DNA from: Pseudarthrobacter enclensis
GTDB taxonomy: Bacteria; Actinomycetota; Actinomycetes; Actinomycetales; Micrococcaceae
Reading direction: 5' to 3'
DNA: 64,000 nt
NCBI RefSeq assembly: GCF_030811655.1
Contig: NZ_JAUSRE010000001.1
Span: forward strand, 1 to 64,000
The position numbers and the translations under genes are program-made. Below, in pieces: positions 52,135-60,659 of this stretch. Position 1 is the first letter of the stretch. The number at the start of each line of letters is the position of its first letter. Below the pieces are notes generated by a model. That model had not been told where the DNA came from. It searched no databases and saw only the letters and a list, made by a program, of their open reading frames with translations.

Positions 52135-53553
52135 GTGGCTACTTCTGAACAACTGCCCGAGGTCCTGGTTGGACAGGGCGGGAAAGCTACCTCTCGCGCC
52201 GAGCGAGCCACCTTTGAAACCGGTGCGGCAACTGATGCTGCGGCCGGTTTTGCTGTCTCCGGAAGGGAAGCCGACATCCACACGTTCGTCATCGACACCT
52301 CTGTCCTGCTCTCCGATCCCCATGCACTCCTGCGGTTTGCCGAACACGAGGTGGTGGTTCCCGTCGTGGTCATTACCGAACTGGAATCCAAGCGGCACGA
52401 TCCCGAACTCGGCTACTTCGCCCGGAAGGCGCTCAGGCTCCTTGACGACCTTCGGATCAAGCATGGCGGCCTGAACCAGCCCCTTCCCATTGGCGAGGAG
52501 GGTGGCACCCTCATGGTGGAACTGAACCACATCTCCGCGGAAGTACTGCCGCTGGGTTTCCGCAGCGGGGACAACGACAGCCGAATCCTCGCGGTGGCCA
52601 AGAACCTGGCCAACGAGGGACGCGACGTCACCGTGGTCTCCAAGGACCTGCCCATGCGGGTCAAGGCATCTGCCATGGGGCTCACCGCAGACGAGTACCG
52701 CAACGAACTGGTCAAGGACTCCGGCTGGACGGGCGTTGCCGAAATCGAGGCCGACGAGCAGGAGATCGCAACACTGTACGGCCACGAGCCCGTCTTCATC
52801 CCCGCCGCAGCCGAACTTCCCGTCAACACCGGGCTTGTCCTGCTCTCCAACCGCGGTTCCGCCCTCGGCCGGGTGGGTGCAGATAAGCAGGTGCGCCTGG
52901 TCAAGGGCGACCGTGACGTGTTCGGCCTCCACGGCCGCTCGGCCGAGCAGCGGCTGGCCATCGACATGCTGATGGACCCCGCCGTCGGAATCGTGTCCAT
53001 TGGAGGCCGCGCCGGCACCGGCAAGTCGGCGCTGGCCCTCTGTGCCGGGTTGGAGGCCGTGCTGGAACGCCGCGAACACCGCAAGGTCATCGTCTTCCGG
53101 CCGCTCTATGCCGTGGGCGGCCAGGAACTTGGCTACCTGCCCGGATCCGAGTCCGAGAAGATGAACCCTTGGGCGCAGGCAGTCTTCGACACCCTCGGCG
53201 CGTTGGTGAGCCAGGAAGTCGTCGAGGAAGTCATGGACAGGGGCATGCTCGAGGTCATGCCCCTCACCCACATCCGCGGACGTTCCCTTCACGATGCCTT
53301 CGTTATCGTCGATGAGGCCCAGTCGCTCGAAAAGAACGTCCTCCTCACCGTCATGAGCCGCATGGGCCAGAACTCCAAGATCGTGCTCACCCACGACGTC
53401 GCCCAGCGGGACAACCTCCGCGTCGGCCGCCACGACGGTATCGCAGCCGTCGTCGAAACCCTGAAAGGACACCCGCTCTTCGGCCACGTCACCCTCACCC
53501 GCTCCGAACGCTCTCCCATCGCCGCCCTGGTGACAGAGCTCCTGGAAGGCTGA
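52135..53553 (+). CDS. phoH2: PhoH-family protein with N-terminal PIN domain (PhoH2)
   Basis: 472-aa fusion. PIN-domain RNase: residues ~48-180, with catalytic acids Asp54 ([11 protein letters not shown]), ELESK, and a late [11 protein letters not shown]. PhoH ATPase/helicase: Walker [11 protein letters not shown] near residue 290 and Walker [12 protein letters not shown]. Such PhoH2 proteins unwind and cut RNA in an ATP-dependent way. Mycobacterial PhoH2 is preceded by a PhoAT antitoxin-like gene, which I do not see here. The GTG at 52135 is chosen because GGAG lies 5 nt ahead. The upstream open frame is spurious. Confidence 0.92.
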   Translation: MATSEQLPEVLVGQGGKATSRAERATFETGAATDAAAGFAVSGREADIHTFVIDTSVLLSDPHALLRFAEHEVVVPVVVITELESKRHDPELGYFARKALRLLDDLRIKHGGLNQPLPIGEEGGTLMVELNHISAEVLPLGFRSGDNDSRILAVAKNLANEGRDVTVVSKDLPMRVKASAMGLTADEYRNELVKDSGWTGVAEIEADEQEIATLYGHEPVFIPAAAELPVNTGLVLLSNRGSALGRVGADKQVRLVKGDRDVFGLHGRSAEQRLAIDMLMDPAVGIVSIGGRAGTGKSALALCAGLEAVLERREHRKVIVFRPLYAVGGQELGYLPGSESEKMNPWAQAVFDTLGALVSQEVVEEVMDRGMLEVMPLTHIRGRSLHDAFVIVDEAQSLEKNVLLTVMSRMGQNSKIVLTHDVAQRDNLRVGRHDGIAAVVETLKGHPLFGHVTLTRSERSPIAALVTELLEG

Positions 53554-53560
53554 CGGGGGT

Positions 53561-53780
53561 GCGTGGGGCACCCTTCCTCTGCGTGCTGGCTCGTTCCTCG
53601 CCTTTGACGCACGCTGCCGGAAGGCTGCCCCACGCCCAAGCCGGGTTACGGGCCTCCTCGTAGGAGCGCATCGCGGCGCATCGGCCGCCGTAGGTCGCCC
53701 AGCGACCGAAGGTGGCCCTATGCGCAGTGTCTAAGCGACGGAGAAGGACCGTGGCCCGGCGTACCCAGCCACGGACAGGC
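53561..53780. repeat. Hairpin-rich, repeat-like intergenic element after phoH
   Basis: A 75-nt extended hairpin (53561-53635): outer arms GCGTGGGGCA/TGCCCCACGC, middle CCTTCC/GGAAGG, inner GCGTGC/GCACGC. Behind it lie small hairpins CTCCT-CGT-AGGAG and GGTCGC-CCA-GCGACC. The open frames across it are not protein-like. It may terminate phoH and the convergent GNAT gene, and looks like a dispersed extragenic repeat. Confidence 0.5.
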
Positions 53781-53782
53781 AA

Positions 53783-54430
53783 TCAACGCACGCTGAGGAA
53801 CTTGGCCGCTGCCTCGTGCCCTTGGACCTGCAGGGACCACTCGGGGCGTTTGAACGTGTCCGGGGTGACGCGGACGTGCTGGACTGTTTGGACCTTGCTG
53901 CCCCAGGCCTTGCGGGTAATGCCGTTGGGTTCGTAGCCGAGGGAGCGGGAGACGCCGAGGGAAGCGGTGTTCCACTGGGCGGCCTCGGATTCGGCAACTT
54001 CGGCGCCTAGCCAGTCAAAGGCCCAGAGGACGACGGCGGCGCGCATCTCCTTGCCGAGGCCAACGCCCTGCACGGACTGCTTGAGCCACGATCCGGTGCT
54101 GACGGTCTTGAGCGCCGCCAACTCCTTGGCGCCGACGTCCTGGCATCCGACGAACTGGCCCTCGTGCCAGATGCCCAGGAGCAGAGTCCAGTTCTCCGGT
54201 GTGCACTCAGCCCTGCACCGCCAGTACCAGCGGGCCATGTTGGGACCGAGTTCATCGTCCGGCAGCTCGGACCAGGGCGTGCTGAAGGGATTCCTGCCCG
54301 GTTCATGGATGCCGCTGCGGGCGGCATCGACGGCTGCCGGGATGTCCTGGTCGGTGATGGGGCGGAGCTCCAGGCGCGGCGTCCTCAGCTTGAGGTCGAA
54401 CAGGGGCCAGATGGAGCTCATCGTCGTCAT
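53783..54430 (-). CDS. GNAT-family N-acetyltransferase
   Basis: 215-aa acetyltransferase of the RimJ/RimL-like GNAT group. TPRLELRPITDQDIPAAVD is the N-terminal hallmark, and the acetyl-CoA loop QGVGLGKEMRAAVVLWAFD and NTASLGVSRSLGYEPNG are present. The acceptor (protein N-terminus, amine, antibiotic) is unknown. ATG 6 nt after TAGGCT. Confidence 0.88.
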   Translation of the reverse strand: MTTMSSIWPLFDLKLRTPRLELRPITDQDIPAAVDAARSGIHEPGRNPFSTPWSELPDDELGPNMARWYWRCRAECTPENWTLLLGIWHEGQFVGCQDVGAKELAALKTVSTGSWLKQSVQGVGLGKEMRAAVVLWAFDWLGAEVAESEAAQWNTASLGVSRSLGYEPNGITRKAWGSKVQTVQHVRVTPDTFKRPEWSLQVQGHEAAAKFLSVR

Positions 54431-54436
54431 CCGCGA

Positions 54437-54442
54437 AGCCTA
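54437..54442 (-). promoter_or_regulatory. Leaderless -10 box TAGGCT for the GNAT gene
   Basis: On the minus strand TAGGCT, TCGCGG, then the ATG at 54430. Confidence 0.5.
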
Positions 54443-54471
54443 GCCGATGGCACGCCCGGGATCTGCCACCC

Positions 54472-55263
54472 TCAGGCGGGCACGTCCCAGCTGATGTGCC
54501 GGCGGACGTCGGTCAGGTTCATGGACTCGGCCAGGAAGAGGTCATCGAGCATGTACTCGTCCACGGCGATAATGCGGATCCAATGTCCATATTCGTCCTT
54601 GTCGGGCTGCAGGGACCGGCTGGACACGCAGATTCCTGTACCCACGTCCACGCGGAGTCGGGACCTGCCGGGAAGGCAGAGCGGTGCTGACGGATCGGCG
54701 GGCCGGTAGGCAGCGTTCGGTACCACCTCCGCCTCGAGGACAGGGCGGCCTTCATGGGCCGCGTACCGGAGATCCTGGATGTCCAGGGCGTTGCTGCCGG
54801 GAAACTCGATGGGTACCGGTGCGTTGCCCGCGAGCTCCACCGGGTCAAGCGCGGCGGAGAAACGGCCGTTGCCGAAGCCCGGCTCGCCGTAGGCGGCCTC
54901 GGGCCTGCGGCGCACCAGGCCTGCGTCGTCGTAGACGGGGGTGACCAGGTGCGGAGGGAGGAGCCAGGACTTGCGGGTGGCGCTCACGTAGAAGACGTCC
55001 CTGGAATCGTTGATTCCGGTGGTGCTGTGCAGGACCAGTCCCTCCGGACTTTCCAGCCGCAGGGCCCCCGGACGGCGAAGCCAGGCGCGGACGAAGGGAG
55101 CTCCGGGGGCAGGCGCAGAGGCAAACGGCTGGTCCCAGTACTCAAACCGCAGGGACTGCCATTTCCATGGCGAAGAGCGGCACAGGTTCCGGAACATGGC
55201 AGCCAGGTCCGCAGGGGCAGGAGTATCCGGAGCCGGGCGACGCCGGGAGTCCCAGGTGGACAT
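54472..55263 (-). CDS. Conserved protein of unknown function, 263 aa
   Basis: I do not recognise a family. The soluble protein contains many aromatic residues in the N-terminal half (FRNLCRSSPWKWQSLRFEYWDQP), beta-rich segments, no signal peptide or transmembrane helix, and ends DLFLAESMNLTDVRRHISWD. Its start ATG at 55263 lies 6 nt behind TAAAAT; a GTG at 55269 is in frame. It is alone on its strand between the GNAT gene and the A24 peptidase. Confidence 0.7.
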   Translation of the reverse strand: MSTWDSRRRPAPDTPAPADLAAMFRNLCRSSPWKWQSLRFEYWDQPFASAPAPGAPFVRAWLRRPGALRLESPEGLVLHSTTGINDSRDVFYVSATRKSWLLPPHLVTPVYDDAGLVRRRPEAAYGEPGFGNGRFSAALDPVELAGNAPVPIEFPGSNALDIQDLRYAAHEGRPVLEAEVVPNAAYRPADPSAPLCLPGRSRLRVDVGTGICVSSRSLQPDKDEYGHWIRIIAVDEYMLDDLFLAESMNLTDVRRHISWDVPA

Positions 55264-55269
55264 ATCCAC

Positions 55270-55275
55270 ATTTTA
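55270..55275 (-). promoter_or_regulatory. Leaderless -10 box TAAAAT for the 263-aa protein
   Basis: On the minus strand TAAAAT, GTGGAT, then the ATG at 55263. TAAAAT is one of the best -10 matches in the window. Confidence 0.5.
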
Positions 55276-55310
55276 CGCGGCGGTGCTACGGCCGGAATGG
55301 GTGGATCCAG

Positions 55311-55316
55311 TAGCAT
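55311..55316 (+). promoter_or_regulatory. Leaderless -10 box TAGCAT for the A24 peptidase
   Basis: TAGCAT is followed by 7 nt and the GTG at 55324. Those 7 nt contain AGGGG, too near the start for a normal ribosome site. Confidence 0.45.
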
Positions 55317-55323
55317 CCGAGGG

Positions 55324-55869
55324 GTGATCGGACGACTCGGCGAACTCTGGCAGCACACACCGCTTGCCTTTTGGCTGGTACTCGCGGCGTGCCTCTACTT
55401 TGCCGTGATGGCCGTCAGGCTCACCATTATCGATGTCCGGCACCACCTCCTGCCCAACAGGATCGTTTTCCCGTCCTATGCCGTGGCCGGTGCGCTTCTC
55501 CTGCTGGCGGCCGCTGTGGCCTGGACCGGCCCCGATCCGGCCCGGGGGACGCTCAGCGCGGTTCTGGCCACGCCTTTGGTCCGCGTGATTGCCGGCGCTG
55601 CCATCCTCTGGCTTTTCTACTTCATTTTGCGCTTCGTTTACCCGCCGGGCATGGGATTCGGGGACGTCAAGCTCGCCGGCGTGCTGGGTATGTACCTTGG
55701 CTACCTCAGCTGGGGGCACCTGTTCGCCGGTACCTTCCTGGCTTTCCTGCTGGGCGGGCTGTGGTCCCTGGCAATCCTGGTGACACGGCGGGGGACCCTG
55801 AAGTCCGCCATACCGTTCGGTCCGTTCATGCTCGCCGGCGCCGCTGCCGCCATGCTGCTGCCTGCGTGA
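55324..55869 (+). CDS. A24-family prepilin peptidase (peptidase domain only)
   Basis: 181-aa aspartic membrane protease. The two catalytic Asp are in IIDVRHHLLPN and in PGMGFGDVKLAGVLG (the FGDxK motif). About six helices. The N-terminal methyltransferase domain of bifunctional PilD is missing, as is usual in many actinobacterial TadV-like peptidases. No pilin, tad or competence gene is nearby. The GTG at 55324 begins right where the family similarity starts; the frame open upstream crosses an antisense gene. Confidence 0.87.
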   Translation: MIGRLGELWQHTPLAFWLVLAACLYFAVMAVRLTIIDVRHHLLPNRIVFPSYAVAGALLLLAAAVAWTGPDPARGTLSAVLATPLVRVIAGAAILWLFYFILRFVYPPGMGFGDVKLAGVLGMYLGYLSWGHLFAGTFLAFLLGGLWSLAILVTRRGTLKSAIPFGPFMLAGAAAAMLLPA

Positions 55870-55909
55870 ACCACTCCCGGGGCGCCCGCGGAAGTCAGCG
55901 GCTCTTCGG

Positions 55910-55915
55910 TAGGCT
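55910..55915 (+). promoter_or_regulatory. Leaderless -10 box TAGGCT for the Nudix gene
   Basis: TAGGCT is followed by GGCAGT and the ATG at 55922. Confidence 0.5.
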
Positions 55916-55921
55916 GGCAGT

Positions 55922-56392
55922 ATGCCTGCACCCGAATACGTCCTGAAGCTGCGCAAGAAGATCGGCAACGATCCCCTCTGGGTCCCGGGGGTACGGGGCG
56001 TGGTGGTCGACGACGCCGGCCGGATCCTCCTGGCCCAGCGCGCGGACAACCGGCAGTGGGCGCTCATCAGCGGCATGCTGGATCCGGGGGAGCAGCCCGC
56101 CCGGGGCCTGGTGAGGGAGATCTTCGAGGAGACCGCGGTGGTGGCGGAGGCCGAACGCGTGGTCTCCGTAGGCGCCGTCGGTCCGGTCACCTACCCCAAC
56201 GGAGACGTCTGCGAGTTCCTGGATGTAGTGTTCCTGTGCCGCTACGTCTCCGGTGAGGCAAGGGTCAATGACGACGAATCCCTGGCTGTCGGCTGGTTTG
56301 GCCTGGACGAGCTTCCCGAACTCATGCCCGGGCACCTCACCAGCATCCGCCAGGCCCTTTCCCCTTCCGGTGCCGTCCACTTCGAGCCCTAA
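55922..56392 (+). CDS. Nudix hydrolase
   Basis: 156-aa NUDIX hydrolase removing nucleoside diphosphate-linked groups. The Nudix box GMLDPGEQPARGLVREIFEE (residues ~55-74) has all the metal-binding Glu residues. VRGVVVDDAGRILLAQRADN and the ESLAVGWFGLDELPEL tail resemble MutT/ADP-ribose-type members. The physiological substrate is not clear. It converges on fumC across a very long hairpin. Confidence 0.9.
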   Translation: MPAPEYVLKLRKKIGNDPLWVPGVRGVVVDDAGRILLAQRADNRQWALISGMLDPGEQPARGLVREIFEETAVVAEAERVVSVGAVGPVTYPNGDVCEFLDVVFLCRYVSGEARVNDDESLAVGWFGLDELPELMPGHLTSIRQALSPSGAVHFEP

Positions 56393-56403
56393 AGGCCCAC
56401 GCG

Positions 56404-56424
56404 GTGGCACCTTCTGGATGCCAC
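56404..56424. terminator. Short hairpin after the Nudix gene
   Basis: GTGGCA and TGCCAC form a 6-bp stem around a 9-nt loop just after the stop codon; weak on its own, next to the large hairpin at 56431. Confidence 0.4.
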
Positions 56425-56430
56425 GCTTAA

Positions 56431-56483
56431 GTACGACGGCGGCCGGTAGCCTTCCGTGTGGAAGGTGCCGGCCGCCGTCGTAC
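56431..56483. terminator. Long bidirectional terminator between Nudix and fumC
   Basis: GTACGACGGCGGCCGG and its exact complement 56468-56483 make a 16-bp stem, closed by an inner CCTTCC/GGAAGG stem with a GTGT loop. Confidence 0.85.
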
Positions 56484-56503
56484 GCGGAGTGGAACTGGCG
56501 CTG

Positions 56504-57931
56504 CTAGGCCTTGTGGGCCGGGGCCGTCATGGTGGTAACGTCCAGGGCCTTGTCGAGATCAGCCTCAGAGACCTTGCCGTCGCCTTCACCGACGAAGCCC
56601 AGCTTCTCGGTGGCCTGGCGGATGGTCAGGCCCTCCTTGACGGCCGTCTTGGCGATCTTGGCGGCGTTCTCGTAGCCGATGTACTTGTTCAGCGGCGTGA
56701 CGATGGACGGGGAAGCCTCGGCCAGGAAGCGGGCGCGCTCAACGTTGGCGGTGATGCCGTCGATCATCTTGTCCGCCATCACGCGGCTGGTGTTGGCCAG
56801 CAGGCGGATGGACTCGAGCAGGTTGGCGGCCATCACGGGGATGCCGACGTTCAGTTCGAAAGCGCCGTTGGTGCCGGACCAGGCGATGGCGGTGTCGTTG
56901 CCGATGACCTGGGCTGCGACCATGATGGAAGCCTCGCAGATGACCGGGTTGACCTTGCCGGGCATGATCGAGGAGCCGGGCTGCAGGTCCGGGAGGGCGA
57001 TTTCGCCCAGGCCTGTGTTGGGGCCGGAGCCCATCCAGCGGAGATCGTTGTTGATTTTCATGAAGGAGATGGCGATGTTGCGCAGCTGGCTGGACGCTTC
57101 GATGAGGCCGTCGCGGTTGGCCTGGGCCTCGAAGTGGTCGCGGGCCTCGGTCAGCGGCAGTCCGGTGTCCGTGGCGAGCAGTTCGATGACGCGCTCAGGG
57201 AAGCCGGCAGGGGTGTTGATGCCGGTGCCAACGGCGGTGCCGCCCAGCGGAACCTCGGAAACGCGGGGGAGCGAGGCGTTGATGCGCTCGATGCCGTAGC
57301 GGACCTGCGCGGCGTAGCCGCCGAACTCCTGGCCCAGGGTCACCGGGGTGGCGTCCATGAGGTGGGTGCGGCCGGACTTGACGACGTCCTTGAACTCGGC
57401 CGCCTTGCGTTCCAGCGATTCGGCCAGGTAACCCAGGGCGGGGATGAGGTCGTTGATCAGCGCGGAGGTTGCGGCAACGTGCACGGAGGTGGGGAACACG
57501 TCGTTGGAGGACTGCGAGGCGTTGACGTGGTCGTTCGGGTGGACCACCTTGTCGCTGCCGGCGGCCTTCAGAGCGCGGGTCGCCAGCTCGGCGATGACCT
57601 CGTTGGTGTTCATGTTCGAGGAGGTGCCGGAACCGGTCTGGAAGACGTCGATGGGGAAGTCGCCGTCGTACTTGCCCGCAGCCACCTCATCGGCAGCGTC
57701 AGCAATCGCCTTGGCCAGCTCTCCGTCGAGCACGCCCAGTTCTGCGTTGGCCTGGGCTGCAGCCTTCTTGACCCGTGCCAGCGCCTCGATGTGGGTGCGC
57801 TCCAGGGTCTTGCCGGAAATAGGGAAGTTCTCCACTGCCCGCTGCGTCTGCGCGCGGTACAGTGCGTTCACGGGGACGCGGACTTCGCCCATCGTGTCAT
57901 GTTCAATGCGGAACTCTTCAGTGGAAGTCAT
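56504..57931 (-). CDS. fumC: Class II fumarate hydratase
   Basis: 475-aa iron-independent fumarase converting fumarate to malate, next after succinate dehydrogenase in the TCA cycle. Signature [12 protein letters not shown] carries the catalytic Ser loop. [28 protein letters not shown] and [20 protein letters not shown] are superfamily motifs. The ATG at 57931 follows TAAGCT by 6 nt. It lies downstream of the carbonic anhydrase gene on the same strand. Confidence 0.98.
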   Translation of the reverse strand: MTSTEEFRIEHDTMGEVRVPVNALYRAQTQRAVENFPISGKTLERTHIEALARVKKAAAQANAELGVLDGELAKAIADAADEVAAGKYDGDFPIDVFQTGSGTSSNMNTNEVIAELATRALKAAGSDKVVHPNDHVNASQSSNDVFPTSVHVAATSALINDLIPALGYLAESLERKAAEFKDVVKSGRTHLMDATPVTLGQEFGGYAAQVRYGIERINASLPRVSEVPLGGTAVGTGINTPAGFPERVIELLATDTGLPLTEARDHFEAQANRDGLIEASSQLRNIAISFMKINNDLRWMGSGPNTGLGEIALPDLQPGSSIMPGKVNPVICEASIMVAAQVIGNDTAIAWSGTNGAFELNVGIPVMAANLLESIRLLANTSRVMADKMIDGITANVERARFLAEASPSIVTPLNKYIGYENAAKIAKTAVKEGLTIRQATEKLGFVGEGDGKVSEADLDKALDVTTMTAPAHKA

Positions 57932-57937
57932 GGGGCT

Positions 57938-57943
57938 AGCTTA
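57938..57943 (-). promoter_or_regulatory. Leaderless -10 box TAAGCT for fumC
   Basis: On the minus strand TAAGCT, AGCCCC, then the ATG at 57931. Confidence 0.5.
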
Positions 57944-58017
57944 TGGCGATCGGGCGCCCCATCGAAAACCGTTAAGGCAGCGTTGGCGGCGGCCCGAAGG
58001 ACCGCCGCCGGGCGCTG

Positions 58018-58632
58018 TTAAAGCTCGCCGATTCCGGAAACAAGGTCGGCGCGGCCCTCCGCCAGCCGGTAGGAGAGGCCGATCACCGCGGTCCGGCCGC
58101 CCTGAATTGCGTCGGAAATCACACGCGAACTGTCGGCAAGGCGCTGGGACATCTGCTTGACGTTTTCCACCACCATGTCGTTGACCTCGGTCTGGTTGTT
58201 CCGCAGGGACGTCAGGACGGAGGGCGTGATGCGCTCCACGAGGTCGCGGATGAAGCCTGCGGGCATCTCGCCGGTTTCAACGGCATCCCGGGTGGCCGTG
58301 ACCGCCCCGCAGCTGTCGTGCCCGAGCACCACGATCAGCGGCACCCCCAGCACCGCGACGCTGTATTCGAGCGAGCCCAGGACGGCGTCGTCAATCACCT
58401 GTCCTGCCGTGCGGACCACGAAGACGTCACCGAGGCCGACGTCGAAAATGATCTCTGCCGCAAGCCGGGAGTCGGAGCAGCCGAAGATGACGGCGAAGGG
58501 ATTTTGCGTGTCCACCAGTGAGGAGCGCCGTGAAGCGTTCTGGTTGGGGTGGGAGGATTCGCCGTTTACGAAACGTTCGTTGCCTTCGCGCAGGCGGCGC
58601 CAGGCCAGTGCAGGGGTCAGGTTAGTCGTCAC
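58018..58632 (-). CDS. Beta-class carbonic anhydrase
   Basis: 204-aa zinc enzyme hydrating CO2 to bicarbonate. The beta-CA ligands are visible: Cys and Asp-Arg in FGCSDSRLAAE, His and Cys in LGHDSCGAV. VVRTAGQVIDDAVLGSLEYSV is the family's dimer region. The start GTG at 58632 fits 7 nt behind TAAAGT; a GTG 9 nt upstream is in frame. Its stop is 86 nt from fumC. Confidence 0.94.
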   Translation of the reverse strand: MTTNLTPALAWRRLREGNERFVNGESSHPNQNASRRSSLVDTQNPFAVIFGCSDSRLAAEIIFDVGLGDVFVVRTAGQVIDDAVLGSLEYSVAVLGVPLIVVLGHDSCGAVTATRDAVETGEMPAGFIRDLVERITPSVLTSLRNNQTEVNDMVVENVKQMSQRLADSSRVISDAIQGGRTAVIGLSYRLAEGRADLVSGIGEL

Positions 58633-58639
58633 GGCCCCC

Positions 58640-58645
58640 ACTTTA
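58640..58645 (-). promoter_or_regulatory. Leaderless -10 box TAAAGT for the carbonic anhydrase
   Basis: On the minus strand TAAAGT, GGGGGCC, then the GTG at 58632. The box overlaps the 3' end of the DUF4245 gene. Confidence 0.45.
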
Positions 58646-59332
58646 CGGGGTGGGGACGGCGGACGGGGAAACCGTGACTGCCGGGTTGGTTTCGAGGGAC
58701 CGGACGACGGCGGTGGCCAGGGTTGCCAGTTCGTCCAGTTGCGCGGCCCCGGAGAGGATCACGGTGCTGCCACGGTAGTTCAGGATCATGGACTTTTCGC
58801 CCTTGCCGGTATCCCGCAGTTCCCAGTCCTGGCCGCCGGCATTCCGGGTCCCGGTGACGGGAGCGTTCTTGGTCTGTTGGAGCAGCCAGGTGGGGTTGGC
58901 TTTAGTGGTCTGCACCAGGGCGATGAAGGAGGTCTTGGGGGTGAGGTACCCCACTTCCCAGGTGGGGACACCATTGGCTGTCCCTGCCTCCCACCGGGCA
59001 TAGTTCGCGCGGAAGGTGTTGCCCGTGTCCGGAGCAACCGGTGTGAAACCGGCCACATCCGCCGCGTTCCGCGCCACCGACGCAACATCCACGTCCGGCC
59101 GGTAGCCGTCACTTTTCGGCTGCGGGTTCATGAGGACAACGGGCAGGAACGCGGCGATGCTGAGGACCAGGGCGATGATCATGCCGATCACCGACGCGTT
59201 GGCGCGTTTGGCAGCCGCCGCCGGAATCACGGGCCTGATGGGGGTATCCGCACTGCCGCCCGCCGGGGCCGGACGGCCTTCGGGCTGCGCCCCTTCCGGG
59301 CTGGGACTGGTGGCTTCCTGGATGTCATTCAC
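58643..59332 (-). CDS. DUF4245-family single-pass membrane protein
   Basis: 229-aa protein: hydrophilic Pro/Gly-rich N-terminus of ~50 residues, one helix (ASVIGMIIALVLSIAAFLPVVLM), and an extracytoplasmic domain with a repeated Trp-rich beta pattern ending ATLATAVVRSLET. The Rv1100 position next to glpX and fumC and the form agree with DUF4245. No function is known. The start is the GTG at 59332, 6 nt behind GACTAT. The longer frame adds residues encoded across the promoter. Confidence 0.87.
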   Translation of the reverse strand: MNDIQEATSPSPEGAQPEGRPAPAGGSADTPIRPVIPAAAAKRANASVIGMIIALVLSIAAFLPVVLMNPQPKSDGYRPDVDVASVARNAADVAGFTPVAPDTGNTFRANYARWEAGTANGVPTWEVGYLTPKTSFIALVQTTKANPTWLLQQTKNAPVTGTRNAGGQDWELRDTGKGEKSMILNYRGSTVILSGAAQLDELATLATAVVRSLETNPAVTVSPSAVPTP

Positions 59333-59338
59333 CCCTCT

Positions 59339-59344
59339 ATAGTC
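59339..59344 (-). promoter_or_regulatory. Leaderless -10 box GACTAT for the DUF4245 gene
   Basis: On the minus strand GACTAT, AGAGGG, then the GTG at 59332. Confidence 0.4.
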
Positions 59345-59533
59345 GCCCATCCCTGAACCGGACTTCCATTCGGGCCGGCCGGGAGCGCCCGGGCCCGGCC
59401 GGCGTACATTGCGGAGCCGCGTCACGGGGCCGCCCGCGGCGCGGCGCCCCGACTATGATCGATAGCAGAGGAATCACCGTTCTGCTGCACCGGCAGGCGG
59501 GTTCAATGATCGCCACTCGAAGAAGAGGTTCAC

Positions 59534-60571
59534 GTGTCACCAGCGTCCATGACCCAGAAGTACTCCACGATTTCACCGTCCCTTGCTGTGGGCCACGACG
59601 AGCCGGACCGCAACCTTGCCCTTGAACTCGTCCGGGTCACCGAAGCCGCTGCCATCGCCGGCGGCCACTGGGTTGGTTTCGGTGACAAAAACACCGCCGA
59701 CGGTGCAGCCGTGGACGCCATGCGTTCCTTCCTGCAGACCGTCCACTTCAATGGCGTCGTGGTGATCGGCGAAGGCGAAAAGGACGAAGCCCCCATGCTG
59801 TTCAACGGGGAGCGCGTTGGCGACGGCACGGGCCCCGAGGTGGACGTTGCCGTTGACCCGATCGACGGGACACGCCTGACCGCCCTGGGCATCAACAATG
59901 CGCTGGCCGTCCTGGCTGTCGCCGAGCGCGGCTCCATGTTCGATCCTTCTGCCGTTTTCTACATGGAAAAGCTCGTCACCGGCCCTGAAGCCGCGGACAT
60001 GGTGGACCTGCGCCTTCCGGTCAAGCAGAACCTGCACCTGATCGCCAAGGCCAAGGGCGTGAAGGTGAACCAGCTCAACGTGATGATCCTGGACCGTGAC
60101 CGGCACCGCCCGCTCGTGGAGGAAATCCGCGAAGCCGGCGCGCGCACCAAGTTCATCATGGACGGCGACGTCGCCGGCGCCATCGCGGCGGCCCGCTCCG
60201 GCACCGGCGTGGACGCCCTGATGGGCATCGGCGGTACGCCTGAGGGCATCGTGGCCGCCTGCGCCATCAAGTCCCTGGGCGGCGTCATCCAGGGCCGCCT
60301 CTGGCCCACCAGCGACGAGGAAAAGCAGAAGGCCATCGACGCCGGCCACGACCTGGACCGCGTGCTGTCCACGAACGACCTCGTCTCCAGCGACAACTGC
60401 TACTTTGCCGCCACGGGCATCACAGACGGTGACCTGCTCAAGGGCGTGCGCTACTCCAAGGACAAGGTCCTGACCCAGTCCATCGTGATGCGGTCCAAGT
60501 CGGGCACGATCCGGTTTGTCGAAGGCGAGCACCAGGCCAGCAAGTGGGAGAACTACGCCCGCAAGAGCTGA
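59534..60571 (+). CDS. glpX: Class II fructose-1,6-bisphosphatase
   Basis: 345-aa gluconeogenic phosphatase making fructose-6-phosphate, the only FBPase type in many actinobacteria. Metal and substrate motifs are VVIGEGEKDEAPML, VAVDPIDGTRLTA, RDRHRPLVEEIREAG, GIGGTPEGIVAACAIKSLGG and SDNCYFAATGITDGDLLKGV. The GTG at 59534 follows AGAAGAGG; the ATG at 59549 would remove five residues. A terminator follows. Confidence 0.97.
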   Translation: MSPASMTQKYSTISPSLAVGHDEPDRNLALELVRVTEAAAIAGGHWVGFGDKNTADGAAVDAMRSFLQTVHFNGVVVIGEGEKDEAPMLFNGERVGDGTGPEVDVAVDPIDGTRLTALGINNALAVLAVAERGSMFDPSAVFYMEKLVTGPEAADMVDLRLPVKQNLHLIAKAKGVKVNQLNVMILDRDRHRPLVEEIREAGARTKFIMDGDVAGAIAAARSGTGVDALMGIGGTPEGIVAACAIKSLGGVIQGRLWPTSDEEKQKAIDAGHDLDRVLSTNDLVSSDNCYFAATGITDGDLLKGVRYSKDKVLTQSIVMRSKSGTIRFVEGEHQASKWENYARKS

Positions 60572-60593
60572 TCCGCGTCCAGTGCCGGATGGC

Positions 60594-60629
60594 AAACCCC
60601 GGGGCGCCCACGTGCGCACCGGGGTTTTG
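60594..60629 (+). terminator. Rho-independent terminator of glpX
   Basis: AAACCCCGG and CCGGGGTTT (60619-60627) form a 9-bp stem with an inner GC-rich loop, followed by TTTTG. Confidence 0.75.
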
Positions 60630-60646
60630 CCGTTAATGCCTTGGTA

Positions 60647-60652
60647 TAGGGT
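60647..60652 (+). promoter_or_regulatory. Leaderless -10 box TAGGGT for the FemAB-like gene
   Basis: Within TATAGGGT; TAGGGT ends 7 nt before the ATG at 60660. Confidence 0.4.
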
Positions 60653-60659
60653 TTAAGCC

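Noticed and set aside
53495-53782. 95-codon minus-strand open frame behind phoH
   Set aside because: It consists mostly of the long hairpin element and overlaps the end of phoH. A structured repeat explains it better than a gene.
54472-55263. Antisense relationship or fusion between the 263-aa protein and the A24 peptidase frame
   Set aside because: The plus-strand frame extending back to 54754 is only accidentally open. Both genes have their own -10 boxes in the short divergent gap.
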